Assembly (NCBI RefSeq): GCF_008831285.2
Contig: NC_045146.1
Location: 21,817,149-21,881,148 of the forward strand
Source of the DNA: Nymphaea colorata
Taxonomy: Eukaryota; Streptophyta; Magnoliopsida; Nymphaeales; Nymphaeaceae
DNA length: 64,000 nucleotides
Reading direction: 5' to 3'
Shown: in pieces, positions 13,201 through 26,147 of the stretch
How the letters are laid out: every line of letters starts with the position of its first letter
Position numbering within the stretch: position 1 is the first letter of the stretch
Notes under the pieces: generated by a model
The model's input: the letters and a program-made list of their open reading frames with translations, nothing else
Told to the model about the DNA's origin: nothing
Databases searched by the model: none
Made by a program: the position numbers and the translations under genes

Positions 13201-14363
13201 TGCCTTCCTTTGTTGTCGTAATCTGAATGACATGGTTACCTGGTGATAGAGGAGCTATGGTGGTCCTGCATCCCATCTGATTGTTAACCCTGGTAGCATA
13301 GCGATGCTTACTGGAGATATATTGTGGAAGCTTGTTAAAGGAAGCTGATCCTACCTTGATGCATTGGAAGTAGATAATTCTTTATATAATTTCTGCAGAT
13401 AAGACCGCGCAAATTGTTTCATGTCAATAAGGTTTGATAAAATATTGTTACATCTAGTCGTCTATTTGTGCAATTGAGTCTCAGAAAGGTAGTTTGTAAT
13501 GCATAGCTTGTTTGACATTGTAATTTCTTTCATGGTTCAGATTGGTTTTGTCTTTCTTTTCCTTTTCTTCTTTTAAACAGTGTAGACAAGTATCCTCCTA
13601 GGTTTAGATGTAAACTTCAATCTTTGCCTGGATTTGGAACACAGATAGGGTTCTTTACCCGAGTGTCTGGTTCCATCTTGGTCAACATTTGGTTCACAAA
13701 GTTCTGGTGCTTTTTTTTTAGCTGAACTTTTGCTGGAACCTGTTGAATCATTCAGGTTCTTATCACCCGTTATTGTCTCTGTATAGGTAATTGAGACATT
13801 CCAATTGAAAATTTGTGAGGAACAGTTGATGTCAAGATGTATCAAATGCAATGGGAGGTTCATTCAGAAGCCACTAACAACTGAAGAAGCTATTGCAGCT
13901 GCAAGGGGCATGCAAGTAATTCCTGAGTGCTTGTACAACAGAAATTTTGAATTTTGGCAGTGTGAAAGTTGCGGTCAGCTCTACTGGGAGGTGAGAACTT
14001 TTCTATTGGTTTCAGCCCATCAGGAAACTTATTCCTGAGGCTCAAGAGACTGGTAGAAAAATTAAAGCTCAAGACAAAATACTGATAAAAGAATGTTAAC
14101 AACTGACACTCAATATGAACAATCCTTATGCTTACTGCCTACTGGTGGGTAGGTGGTGCTGCTGGTGCACAAGTCCTAGGTTGTGCATTATCCTTTAATT
14201 GAACTGTTGGTTTTGTGTCTTTTTATTGCCATGTTTCTTATTAAGGGCTGCGTCTGATTTTGTTTGATTTTTTCTCGACTCTAGCTGAAGTATTGTTCTG
14301 CAGGGGACCCAGTACCACAATGCCGTGCAGAAGTTCATGAATGTTTGCAAACTACAGAAATGA
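7266..14363 (+). CDS. 3'-5' exonuclease (DEDDy) fused to Mut7-C nuclease domain
   Basis: Eight exons join in frame: 7266-7718, 9139-9273, 9884-10007, 11939-12369, 12799-12875, 12981-13116, 13787-13990 and 14304-14363. All have GT-AG borders and matching phases, giving 539 residues. Residues about 45-235 form a DEDDy exonuclease: motif I GLDAEW (D53, E55), motif II LGFRFKQD (D132) and motif III YAAAD (Y215, D219). Residues about 375-520 form a Mut7-C domain: FLCDVMIEGLAKQLR, LLTRDRKLL, then a zinc ribbon C470-x2-C473 and C511-x2-C514. The linker carries a basic patch (GRRGRRR). The layout matches the plant relatives of C. elegans mut-7 and human EXD3. The expected activity is trimming of RNA or DNA 3' ends; substrate and compartment are unknown. 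The leader is GC-rich with no earlier ATG. Reading through the intron after 13116 would stop at 13140 and lose the zinc ribbon. Confidence 0.93.
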
Positions 14364-14572
14364 TGTGATTTCACGTGGATTCATCTTTTTCCCCAAGCGG
14401 AGGCCTTCTCTATTTAGACTTTTTTGCACCTAGGGCATGACAAAATGGTGATGGCGTACATGCTTATTCTGGCCATACTGGTGCTTCAGAAAAAATCAAT
14501 GCAGACAAAGTTTAATTGTGACTAGTGATAAAGTTAATTGTGGCTAGTGGTTGAGGGCGTCTGTTGTATGTA

Positions 14573-14578
14573 AATAAA
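14573..14578 (+). terminator. Probable polyadenylation signal of the nuclease gene
   Basis: AATAAA occurs 210 bases after the stop codon, in a U-rich setting suited to a plant near-upstream element. It was assigned by position only. Confidence 0.4.
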
Positions 14579-17039
14579 TAGTAAGCAATTCAGTTCATTG
14601 AACAAAAGAACACGTATTCTTTTGGTTGGTTTAGATTCTATTTGGCGAGACTGTTGATACAATGTAACTTTCAGTTTCAACTTTCAACTCTCCCTCAAAA
14701 AATGGATTAGACATGGAGACATACATTTCAAGCTTGGAAACAATATCGGATGCCGAAAGTACATTCAATGAAGAGGCCTTGCTACAGCTGCATCTCTGAA
14801 GCAGGTAAAAACTTTCCTTTTCTTGTTGTCATGTTGTATACGGGATATGTCAATTGAAAATAAGTTGGAAAGAGGATTGATGTGGATGGTAGTAACGTCT
14901 GTGCAAGTCGGTGATCTTTTAGCAAAGCGCAAAAGCACAAAACAGTAGATTCTAATAGTCCACATGGGCGGGACACAATTATACATGGGGAAGTAGTGTA
15001 GGCCCAGACAAGTACGTGAAATGTAACTATTTTTTCTCTTCTCGATTTGGAAACTGTCGACCTGCCTCATGAAGCCGTCTACTTGTGAAGTTTTCTCCAC
15101 CAACCCACCGTCCAAGATTTGAAAAGTGTCTCCAGAGGGGTTCTGGGTCTATAGTAGCCCTTCTTGTTTTGTATTGTAACCACTTCTTATGCTTAGACAG
15201 CAAGGAAAGTAGCCTTCATGAGGGTTGGTATAGTGGGGCAGGCCTTGGCTGTCATGTTGACATTCAGGGTGCAGTTATCATTGAGCCTCATGCGTCGCAC
15301 AATCTAAAGCTGTGGCACATGGTGCGGGTTCTGAGGACACGGGTGAACAATGCAACTTTCATGAGAAATGCAGTTTATGGGTGAACAGTGTATGGAGTAC
15401 ATTTCCAGACACTTTGTCAGGTTTCTCAAGACACTCCTAAAACTGTTTTGACAGCCCCAGATACAATTTACTTCAAGATGGCAATCAAACACGAGGTGGC
15501 ATAACTCGCTTGTCGACCTATCCTTCTCATTTTCTTCCTCCACAGACGGTGTATGCTTATCAATCTCCTCGAAGAACCATCTTCTGTGGCATGCCCGTCG
15601 TCAATGCCCATTGCCCTCAGTGAAGGCACCGTCTTCTTACCCTCCTCCTCGCTACGTCCTTCCATCAATTGCTGCTTTTGATCTTCAGCACTACCAAAAG
15701 GAACAGAGAGCAATTTTCGAACGGATGAGAAGGGAAACTGGAATACGAGGGAGAGGGTTGAACTACGAATGTCAAGGGAAGAGCTGCTGAGGTGTTGAGC
15801 AAGCAAACAAGAAAAGGGCAAAAACTAGAGGAGACTAATGAAGAGGGCAGAGATGGGATGGGAGGTCACTTGGGTTGTTGGAAGAGGAACTGCGGTGGGA
15901 GGCCTGGACGGAACAGAAAGGGGTGATGGAGATCATGGAGAAGCCATGTGGGCACTATTCCTTCCACCTGTGTTGCACTTCCACCACTTCCCTCCCTTGT
16001 CCTGCTCCACTCATCCTTTCGTTGCTAATCAAACGATAAATTATGGAGTTAATTCAAAATGATCAAACAGCAAATTGTCATTTATTCAACATAAAATGGT
16101 CCTGAATAATACCCGCTTTAGATATTATCAGATTTCTTCACTTTGAACAACTAATACAAGACAACCAAACATGCTTAATGATATACTGGCCGGAGCAATA
16201 TTATGATGAGTGGCATAGTGAGCAACAAGGAACACTTCAGGGATCATATACTCACAAACAAGTGAATATTTATACACGTATATATTTAAGTTATCAGTAA
16301 ATAAGTCAACTACCTAAATGTTAAAAGTCGAATAATTTATTTGTTTTATTACATAAAAAGTTACACTTAAATCAAGTGACCGGAATCACTAGGAGTGATT
16401 GTAGAACCTGGTTGGTTAGTAGCTGACGCAGCCAATAAGATTCTCGGCTTAAACTCTCCAGTGGAATTATGAATAAGAAAAGTAAAAGAAGAAATTGAAA
16501 AAGTAACTGAAAGAGGTTCAATTGAAGGAAATGAGAAAATAACCCCATTTTTTGTTAATAAAGATAAAGGGTCTAGCATCCATGCAGCCTTTCTCGGGAA
16601 GAAACGGAAAAGAAAAGGATAAAAGACACAATGCTGACATGACAGGCCAAAGTGTCCAATATGTCTGAATGCAAATAGAAGAATAGTGGATTAATGGATC
16701 GAAATCCAGTTACACAAATTTGGATCTTACTCGTTAGATTCATATAATTTGGATCCAAATGAAAAACAACAAAAAAGTGATCCAACTTACGGAGGAAGTT
16801 TGCAGCTCTGGCCAACACAGTGATGCTCAATGGGCACTGTGGCCGCCGTTTGTCACCCTAGAAGATCTAGAAGTACTTTGGCTTTTCCTATTATTTTTTC
16901 CCTTTTAAAACCTGTCGGCTGTCGTTGCTGTTGCTGTATCCCGAAATCTCGTTCCGAAAGGGAGTTGGGATCTGCTCTGAGTCAGTACCCCATTGGTTTC
17001 ACGGCCTTGATTCCGGCCAAAAAAAACACAACCAGTTGA

Positions 17040-17620
17040 TCATCAGATGTAGGACGCCGTTCAAGTCGATGGCACAAATCAAGGGACAAGAAGATCTTCA
17101 CGGTGAATCTCTCCACCACATCTCATCCAAACCCAAGAAAGACCAAAACGCAAGTGAAAGGAAAGAAACAAGCACAAAATGAAATTTCCATTTCCCTCGT
17201 GGGATCGCGAAAACGACGTTCTGCGCGTGATCCAAACGTCCTCGACGGACGGAAGCGATGAGGGTGGTGGTGGCGCTGACGTGACGGCGGCTGCGACCTC
17301 CCCGAAGGGCGGCGTGCCTCCGGCCCCAGGGGAAGGAAACCGACAAAACAGCCGGCGCGGAACGGTGGGTGGCCGTGATCAAGGCCATGTGAGGGCAGTG
17401 GCAGACGCACTCTGCCGCGGGCCCCGCTCGATGGGATTCCTTCCTTGTCCGCGAAGCATGAAGGCCCCTCCTGGGTCCCACTTCCACCATATGCGAGTAC
17501 ACGTGTGCCGCAAATGGGGGGCTTTCTGCTCTGTGGGGCCCGCTTCCACCCACACCCACCGACCCATGACGCATCGTTTCATAAGATTCATTCTCCCCGC
17601 CTCTCCTTCTTCTTCTTCGT
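17040..17620. other. GC-rich island with promoter-like motifs
   Basis: This stretch is clearly richer in G and C than its surroundings. It keeps long open frames on both strands: plus 17179-17727 and minus 17098-17574. It contains TGGGTCCCAC (17472-17481), the palindromic G-box-like ACACGTGT (17499-17506) and a GTGGGGCCCGC motif (17533-17543). It could be a CpG-type promoter, an unrecognised exon or a non-coding transcript. Neither strand gives a protein that I recognise, and open frames on both strands are expected in GC-rich DNA because stop codons are rarer. Confidence 0.35.
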
Positions 17621-18799
17621 TCGTTTTCTCACACTTTCTTTCTTTCTGTGGTATATTTATTATTGTGGGTATATGTTTTCATGGGCCTATCTTGAAACAA
17701 CAAAATCCAATATATATGTTTATATAAAAGCAATGTATACCCGATTGTCAGTTTGATTTTCGTGAATGTTATGTGCTAAGATTGAATGAGCGTAAGCCGC
17801 TGAAGGTACATTATCACTACCACATACTCGAATGCATGCAGTCTTAAATTCGGATAATGGAGAGATTCAGCTTCACTTGAGTGCTAGGTTTGGCTCCTGC
17901 TCATATGAAAAAGCAACGGCTAAACGTTTAAATTGAGGTGGGTTAACCAGAGCTACAAATTCAAGTCAAGGAGTCAGACATACGTAAAATTCTCCTTGAA
18001 GTGAAGTGAGAAGTGATCAGAGAGGACAGGGAAATGCTGAACATGCTTTACATGTATATATTGAGATTTGGACGACTGAGGGAGTGCATGTGTGGTTCCG
18101 CCACGGGTGAGAACCTGGACAACCAGCGTAAACTTTCTTCGGCAGGGTCTCTTGAGGAGGAGACTGATTCAAGCCAAATTAAGCTAAGCAGCTTTGTCTA
18201 CAGCCCTGACAACGCCGACACAAGACACCAAAAACTACGGTATAATTGTCGCTGGTCCCACTGCAGAAGAAGATGCGATCCCATCTCTGATTGAGTTTTC
18301 TCCTGGTAGAAGTTAGAACTTCCCTCGATTTTCTCCAATCTTTCCTTGCCGATCAGATCCCATGAATGTAGCCAACATGCCATCAAGTTACCATGGACAT
18401 GCTTCGGATTGTGTACAGTAATGCAGTATAAACGTGTTTTTCAAGTGTTTCTCAAACAATCAACCGCCCACGAGTACTGGGTAAAATTTATATGCAAACA
18501 AACAATACATATTTGATCAAAAGACTCGCTCGAACCACTGTCAAGTCACCTTACTAAATGGCTCCATGCCAAATAACCCTCACAACCGTGGCTTTCTACT
18601 CAGAAACTTGTTAAAGTCGAGTCCGACAAATTTCTTTGTTGAAAGTCCTGAAACTTAAATTTGAAAATAGCAGATTAAGTGTGTCGAAAATCTTGACTAT
18701 ATAATCAATAATTGGAGGCTAAAGTCTAACCTTCTTGCAAGATAAATGAAATTCATTTTCACCAGTAGTTCTAATGTGTATATGCGTGCGTGTGTGTGT

Positions 18800-18912
<113 letters not shown>

Positions 18913-20840
18913 GGCCTTTTAAAACCACTGCAATATGGACAGCAAAGTTTTGCTTTATTCATTTATTATCCTTTTTGCAATCAAAAGCTTAATCCTAGTC
19001 CTTTTATTTTTTTCTGAACTATGCATTTCTCACGTGTCTTCATGCAGCTGCTGTTGGTTTTCACTGAGATGATGTTGGCAGGAAGCTTCCGATGCTTTTG
19101 ACTAAATCTAACAGAGGAGCTCATCTCTTGCATGACAAAACCCCGCTTGAATGTCGTCTGTTTTGTCATTATCGAACATATTTTCCGCTGTTCTGGTTTT
19201 CACTGAATGATATGAGTGGGACCAAGGCTGCCCCTTGTGATCTTTATCTAAAAGAGAGAAGAATATTTCTAAGATATTAGGCTTACCAAGCAGTTGCAAC
19301 CTTAGGTTCACGAGCTAAGTACATTGAGAGAGGCCAACTTCAAATTTGGTACTTCAACAATGGGAAATCCGTCCTACCATACCAGAATAATCTGCAATCA
19401 TACAGTACACTAATGCAGTGAATTCTATCATATTCTGTTCTTTAAACACAAGTTAATCAATGGCTTTGCTGTTGTGGTTTAGGAAACAAGTCATAGATAA
19501 ATTATAGTGCAGCAAAAAATTCTCTCCCCTCTCTCTATCTCTCTCCCCCTCTCTCTCTATCTATCTATCCATCTTTCCGCTTCTCTCTCACACACACCCA
19601 GACACAGATTTTTTTCCTTCAGAGATGATAAGTAACGAACAGTAGAACGCCAAAATCCTGCGTCCTACTTAAGTTCGTTCATTTTGGTGCATATGCAATT
19701 GACAACAACGAATCGATTTATTTGATTATCACTTGGTCCTACGGCCTCTCTTTACCGTAGGGGGCTTAGTTTTTCTACCTATCGCACGGAGTTTCACCTT
19801 TCAGACTAGAAACTAATATATAGTGACACCAATTGTCAATATACTCATGCTTGTCATTGAATTTGAATTGATACCAATATTTCACCCATGCTTCGGGTGT
19901 TATCTTAACATATACATTTGCATATTAGATTAATTTGATGTTGGAAATTAAAATAGATCTTTTGATTATCGTACTTTTTGTATGACATGCTCTCTTCAGG
20001 ACTTTTTACCTCTCTAAAAACATGCATGTCATAAAGAATTGATGTTCCTAGCCAAATCAAGGTTACCATAAACGAATCCAGGATTGTTACTAAGCAACGG
20101 CAGACAAGGAAAGAAGAAAAAGAGTTTTTTCTTCTTTCTTCTTCTTCCTCCTCCTCCTCCTCTTCAATGTGCTAATTTTATATGTGGACATGGGTCCCCT
20201 AAAGATTTTCCCTTCCCACAAGTCTATTTATCTATTTACCCATGACTCTGTCTATTCTTACCTTCCTCTATTGATCCACAGTCACCAACTCCTGTCTACA
20301 CGCATGGTCTTTATTGCAAAGACTTATTCTTTATATTTATTCATTTTTCCCAAGATCTTTGCTATAATATATTTATATTCCTTCACGTCATTTGTCATAT
20401 CTTAGGAAATCGATCAAGAAGAGATGGAAAAATCTTGTTCTTGATATGGTAGTCTCCTAAACTAAGATCAGCTACTAGATCCAAAATAGGAAGCAGAAAC
20501 TGCCGCTGTATTTGACTAGAAGTCCACTATCAAGATAGAGACTAGAGAACAGTAGAGACAAAAGGGCAGTAAAATTAAGGAGAGTACGTACAAGCTACCC
20601 TAGTCCATAATGCCCTCTCTAGAGATTTGGCTTAATATTGTTCTCATATATAGAGTGCTTAAAATAGGCTCGCCTTGTGAGGCAAATAACTATATTATAC
20701 GAAAAAGGTTGCTACCTGGTTCTCTTGCATCCGTTCTACTTGTGGTCGGTTCCTTGTTTCTGAGGATATTAATCTTTCCTTCCGAAGCATTTCTTGTCCT
20801 AAGGGTTTCCACAAGATACTTTCTCCAACGAGAGTGCTCT

Positions 20841-20906
20841 CCATGGTTGCTGGTATTCTTTTTCCATAGTTGCTGGTTCCATGGTTGCTGGTGTTCTTTT
20901 TCCATG
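20841..20906. repeat. 38-bp tandem repeat
   Basis: A unit starting CCATGGTTGCTGGT with a TTCTTTTTCCAT core recurs at 20841 and 20879, and a truncated internal copy of the TTGCTGG motif lies between. Period about 38 bases with few differences. Confidence 0.75.
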
Positions 20907-22087
20907 TTACTCAGTATTATGAACATGAAATCCTAAGACCTAAGATCTAACTGCTACCACCACCTTGTAACTTTTCCAGTTTGTTTATTTTATGGCTTTA
21001 ATGTGTTGGGCAGAGGGAGGGGAATGCGTGCTAGATATGGAATTTTTTTGCTTTTAATTTGCAGCCTTTTAGTCTTCGTACTTTTTACAGTATTTTTGTA
21101 TTTGGAGTCAACAATATAATGGCTCTTTCCTCCACGAGGAAGGAAAGAAGAAACGAAAGCTGAAAATTAGAATACGGCTCTTTCACAAAATTATTTTGGC
21201 TTGTGCTTTTCTTCTGCTAGTCCCTATTCAAGCTTTCAATTTTGGCCATCGAAATGGAACCAAGTATGGAGACTTCTAATCTGAATCTGAACCGCACTAC
21301 AATATGTTAAAAACAAACTTTCAAATGTATGCACATTAGATACAGGATGTCTATCTAACAATTTCAAATGTGAGTGCATTAAATAAACAAGTGATTATCA
21401 AGTGGATTTTGAAACAGTAACATGTGAACCATCTACAATAACGACAGTAGAGTTTATATAAAACTCGGCAAGTTTGAGCATAGCCAGTGAAGACATCGAA
21501 GGTGGTGCCCCCCAAGAATTTTGGTGGAAAGATAGTGGGAGAATAAGACTGCGGTAGCCGGAATTTGATCACGACGTCCGGCGGCGAAGGGTAGTTCGAC
21601 GGACGTCTCAAGATTCAAAGAATGGATGTGGTGGTCAAACGTCGGGGAATAGGATATGTCCTCCAAGTGGGGCCCGCATGTGCACTGTGGTTGTCTGCCA
21701 GCAGAATTTGTCGCCATCCGGCCCCTCGCTGGGCCCTACCATCTCGATTTCTATCCCCTCAATAATGGTCAAAAACCACGTAGTGGGTTACCTTGAAGAC
21801 GAAGAGCCACCGCAGGAATGGAGGAAAGGATGAGGGAGTGAGGTGGAGATTCTTCACGGCTTTCACATTCCTCCTCTCGTGTGCAGCGTTGGACATGGAA
21901 GCTGAATAAACTCAAACTCTAGAGGACAAAAAAAGCCAGAAAATAAAATAAACAAGCATAAATGAAACAGTAAACAATTGAAACAGACAGAAAACAATAT
22001 GATTGTGTCTGTGTGCGAAAGAGAAAGAGAGAGATCAAAGTATGACTGTATGGTACGTGTATGAACACACTATACAAGCACGTACTC

Positions 22088-22310
22088 TCCCTCTCTCTCT
22101 CTCTCTCTCTCTATCAGAATAGGCCGACCGAGACTTGAAAACAGCCACCACCAGAACCGACTTACTCCTTATAGCCCCCCCCCCTCTCCTGCCTCGCTCC
22201 TTCTGTTTTCTCCCCCCTCACCCTCTCTCTCCTGCTTGCTTGGTTTTCCTTCGCCACCAAGTTTTAGCTGCTCAGTTCTTTTTCTCCTCTCTTCCTCGTG
22301 CTTGTTGACG
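22088..22310 (+). promoter_or_regulatory. CT-rich leader or promoter of the Dof gene
   Basis: A CT run at about 22088-22112, a run of nine C at about 22177 and several CT-rich patches precede the Dof start codon, with no ATG between about 22110 and 22310. Pyrimidine-rich leaders and CT/GA tracts are common around plant transcription starts and can bind BPC-type GAGA factors. The transcription start itself cannot be fixed by eye. Confidence 0.45.
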
Positions 22311-22353
22311 ATGATGAATATGGTGCCCTGGCCACAGGTAATCACGCAGGCTT

Positions 22354-22392
<39 letters not shown>

Positions 22393-23494
22393 CCAGTTCC
22401 ATTTTTTGCTGATGCAAATCTCACTCTGTGTGTGTGTGTGTGTCTGTAAATCCTACATGACTTTTTGAGGGAGGGATTTATCCCGTGAGAATTGCTTCAA
22501 AATCAGCGAAAGAGAGAGAGAGAGGGAGAGAGAGCTGTTCTTGCTCCTAAAAGCAGACCAGAATGTTTCGTCAGCTTCTCTTTCTATCGTTTCCTTTTTC
22601 TAATTTTTTTCTGTCTTGCCTTCTGTGTATTTTGAGATGATGTGAAATTAATTAGTCATAAAAAAATTCATGCAGGAAGTCGGAGCTAAGCCCCTGGAGG
22701 AGATGGTGTCGCCTTCGTCATGCTCATCAAGATCAATGCCAGAGAGAAAGGCGAAGCCCCAGAGGGAGCAAGCCTTGAACTGCCCAAGGTGCAGCTCCAC
22801 CAACACCAAATTCTGCTACTACAACAACTACAGCCTCTCCCAGCCCCGCTACTTCTGCAAGACCTGCAGAAGGTACTGGACGGAAGGTGGTTCTCTGCGG
22901 AACGTGCCCGTTGGCGGCGGATCCAGAAAGAACAAGAGATCAATTACCAAGAAGCTCCCCGATATCCATTCACCCATTATTTCCGACCCCTTCTCGCACA
23001 CCAATGTTGATGACGGCAAGGAGGTCAACTTGGCATTCCCCATTCCACGGGACTGCCACTCTCACCCCACCAAGGCACTGCCTTCTTCTGAACTTCTTGA
23101 TTATGGAAACCCAGCTTCTTCTTCTTCCTCCTCCTCTGCTCTCTCAGCTTTGGATTTGATGAAAAGTGAGCTTCCTCCTAGAAGTTTAGGGTCTTTAACG
23201 TCAATCCAAGATGCCAACTTCTATGGCCTTCCCGGTTTTGGCTTGCATGATCTCAGGAGCAGCATGGGTATCGAGGGGTTCAGCGGAAGTGGGAATTTTC
23301 AAGATACTCAAGACAACGGAAAGCTGGGCTTCTCTTTTGAAGATCTGAGGCAACCTTCTCATGTGGAATCAGATCAGAATGCTGCCCAAGCAGTTGGAGG
23401 ATCTGCATATTGGAATGGGATTTTTGGAGGGGCACCATGGTCCCAGGTAGCAAATTATGGGCTTTATGAGAGTTCTAGACTGACTCTGCCATGA
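22311..23494 (+). CDS. Dof-type zinc-finger transcription factor, vascular Dof (Dof4.6)-like
   Basis: Two exons, 22311-22337 and 22676-23494, are joined in phase 0 by a GT-AG intron of 338 bases and encode 281 residues. Exon 1 encodes only MMNMVPWPQ, and exon 2 continues with [11 protein letters not shown]. From memory, the WPQE...KPLEE motif is shared with Arabidopsis Dof4.6/VDOF-type factors. The Dof finger spans about residues 43-98, with C45-x2-C48-x21-C70-x2-C73 chelating one zinc, followed by the conserved [25 protein letters not shown] block that contacts DNA at AAAG cores. The C-terminal two thirds are Ser/Gly/Asn-rich with a poly-Ser run and a WNGIFGG-like patch near the end, typical of divergent activation regions. 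It acts in the nucleus. A CT microsatellite (22361-22387) and a GT run (about 22427-22443) lie in the intron. Beginning instead at the in-frame ATG at 22670 would lose the conserved WPQ. Confidence 0.94.
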
Positions 23495-26048
23495 CCATGT
23501 TGTTGATGGTCACGTTCATGCTGTTGGATATGGCCATGGTGGTAACTGATATTAACATGGAAAATAGGAAGTGCCCACTAGTTTTCTTCTCTTTTTCATT
23601 TTTTTTTTCCTAATATTAACATTTGAAGCTTCTTTTAGGTTGGCTTCTTATAAGTATGTCGGTTTCTTGGCTATGTTGATTTTGGGGTGTCTTGGGATGA
23701 AGGCGGGGCAAATGCTGTTGACATTGCCCAGGTTTTTTGTTTCACGGTAGGAATATTTAGATCCTTCCATGGTGATGGAATGTAGGAGTTCTAACTCTTT
23801 GAAAGATGGGAAGGACAGTGACGAACAGAAGCAAGAAAGTGAAATTGAAACTTAGTACATGTCTGTGGATTGCGAATAATTTGTTGTACCCACTATCTGA
23901 AAGCCTGCATTTGTTTGTTTCTTTATGAAGCGTTCATTCAAGAGAATATAATGCGATTTCTCTCTTTCTCTCTCTCCTTCACAGATGTGGTCGAAAGCAT
24001 GAGCAATTGCGATCTTCGAATTGGGAGACATTTTGTTTCGTTTTCAGAACCAAGTTTGATGTTGAAACTCCAACCATTAGCTGAACGGTTGGATATAAAC
24101 AATGGATCCGTATTCATACCAAGAATTTAGCATGAATAAGTGTATCAAATTAAGTTGCAGTCCAGTACATTCGAGTCAGGAATATTTTTGCAACGTATAG
24201 AAGTCTCAAGGATCAGAAAGCTAGCTAGTTTTTTGATGATCATTTCAGGATCATCGTTCTTAGGATGCAATCAAACCATAAGCTGCATTTGCGCATTTTT
24301 AGGTGTCCCACACCAACTTTTAATGCTGGAAAGTAATTTCGGAGCTGAACAGGTTTGAAGTTTGAACCCCCTCTTGAAAGCAGACTCAGACTTGAGCTAA
24401 CTCAGCTCTGAACCCTCTTGAAAGTAGCAGTAATACCAAAGATTTGCTTAAGATTTTGCGACTTTTATGCATTGAGGTAGAAGCCCAGAGGTTGGCAGGG
24501 AATCATTTACGTCCCCACTTCAAAGGGAACACAGAAGATCAGCATGACAGCTCACATGCCCTCCTTGTACAAATCCATATTTCCTTTTCCTTCTCGAGAA
24601 AAGAAGAAAAAGAAAAAGGCCGGAGTCATGGCAGATCTTCATAACACTATGTTTTTATATGTCATGAATCTCTTCTACACCTCAAGTCTATCGGTCGTGC
24701 TTTTGCCTTGAGTCTTTGATTTCAAGTTTGCTACGAACAAGGTACGCTGCCAGATCATGTCCTTTAACTTTTTTATCATGGAAAACTCAATTCCTTCTTC
24801 ATTGCAGTGCTTTCTTTAAAGTATTCTTTTACTGATTGGGAGCCCAACTTTGGGTTATTTTATGCCTCAAAGGAAGCCAACTTGGGCTGCTGAACTGTCA
24901 AGCCACCACGGCTTGTTTGCTTTTTGGTCGACCCACAAACATTCTCCTTGATGGGAGCGCCACAGAATTATACGCCTTCACATGGCCCCCTATTGTTTTG
25001 GGGCGTTTCACCTGTCTTTTTTAACACCTTTGTCAATCGTCGGTTGTCATGGTCCTCCCTTGAGGATGGTTGGCAATTGAATTGAGTTAGCTGGAGCCTG
25101 AAATCGGTTAGGCTCTAACTGGGCTCATCTTAAGTGGGCTCGACACCAACTCACAGATAATGAACTTACATGCTAGTATCTCAACTCAGCTTTAGGGCTG
25201 TGTCGACGCTCAAGGGTGAGTTCAAACCCTCGATCATTCAATCCCTTTATTCAATTCCTCCCCTTAGGTTGATTGGCTTCGACAAATGGGCTTGTCAAGC
25301 AGAAAGCAGCTTATGGAACTTAAGCTAACCAAGACTCAAAATGACTACGTAACTGTACATATAAACTATGATATAGACCAAGTCCTCGTCCTCACGCACT
25401 TCAATGAAATAACCAAATAATGAGTACATTTGGTGCTATAGATGAATAAACTGTGTGTAGCTGAAGATTAAAAAGCTAAGGCTGGATCATGAGCGCTCTT
25501 TGGATATATCAATTTCTGACAAGGTGTCCTTTCACCATGATAGAGGTTGGATTCAGAGATTAAAGTTGAAGAAGGTAAGGAGTTCAATATCCAAGGCACG
25601 GGTCTGACTCCAACTTGCCTTGAAGCGGAAACTATAGATGCTTTTAACTGCATGAGAAAGGAGTTCAAAGTTCAAACTCTTCTTTTTAGGAAGAGTACCT
25701 CTATAACCTAATGCAGCTAATCTTAAGAAAGACTGTTCTTGTCAGGGCCATAAGTTTTGAGAAATTGGGTTTTACTTTGACCCACTAGGGCCTAGGCCAA
25801 CAGGACGATTTTACAAAATTTTATTTATTTTATCCGATATTGGTCTGCCTTGAACTTTCAATTGCCTTAATGGCTTAGAAAGAAAATCTCTAGGTTAAAT
25901 GTTATATGTAAATACTGACACTATGTTTAATAATTTCCATATATATACTTGGGTCATAACACAAGCATCTAAAATCAGCTGAAATTATAGAGATTAATTT
26001 TGGGCATCTGCTTTTGGTTTATAAATCACTCAAAATCCTTCTAGTGTG

Positions 26049-26055
<7 letters not shown>

Positions 26056-26144
<89 letters not shown>
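26056..26144. repeat. Long (TA)n microsatellite
   Basis: About 89 bases of uninterrupted TA, preceded by a short GT run. Confidence 0.95.

Positions 26145-26147
<3 letters not shown>

Noticed and set aside
15085-15821. Open frames of 99 and 117 codons on opposite strands
   Set aside because: No recognisable domain and no exon partners with matching splice phase; reported only as part of the intergenic region.
21351-21717. Two overlapping minus-strand frames in the Dof promoter region
   Set aside because: No family resemblance; the moderate GC content near a promoter makes chance frames likely.
25060-25270. Possible tRNA-derived SINE with GTTCAAACCCTCGATC
   Set aside because: No A-box/B-box pair at proper spacing and no cloverleaf could be seen.
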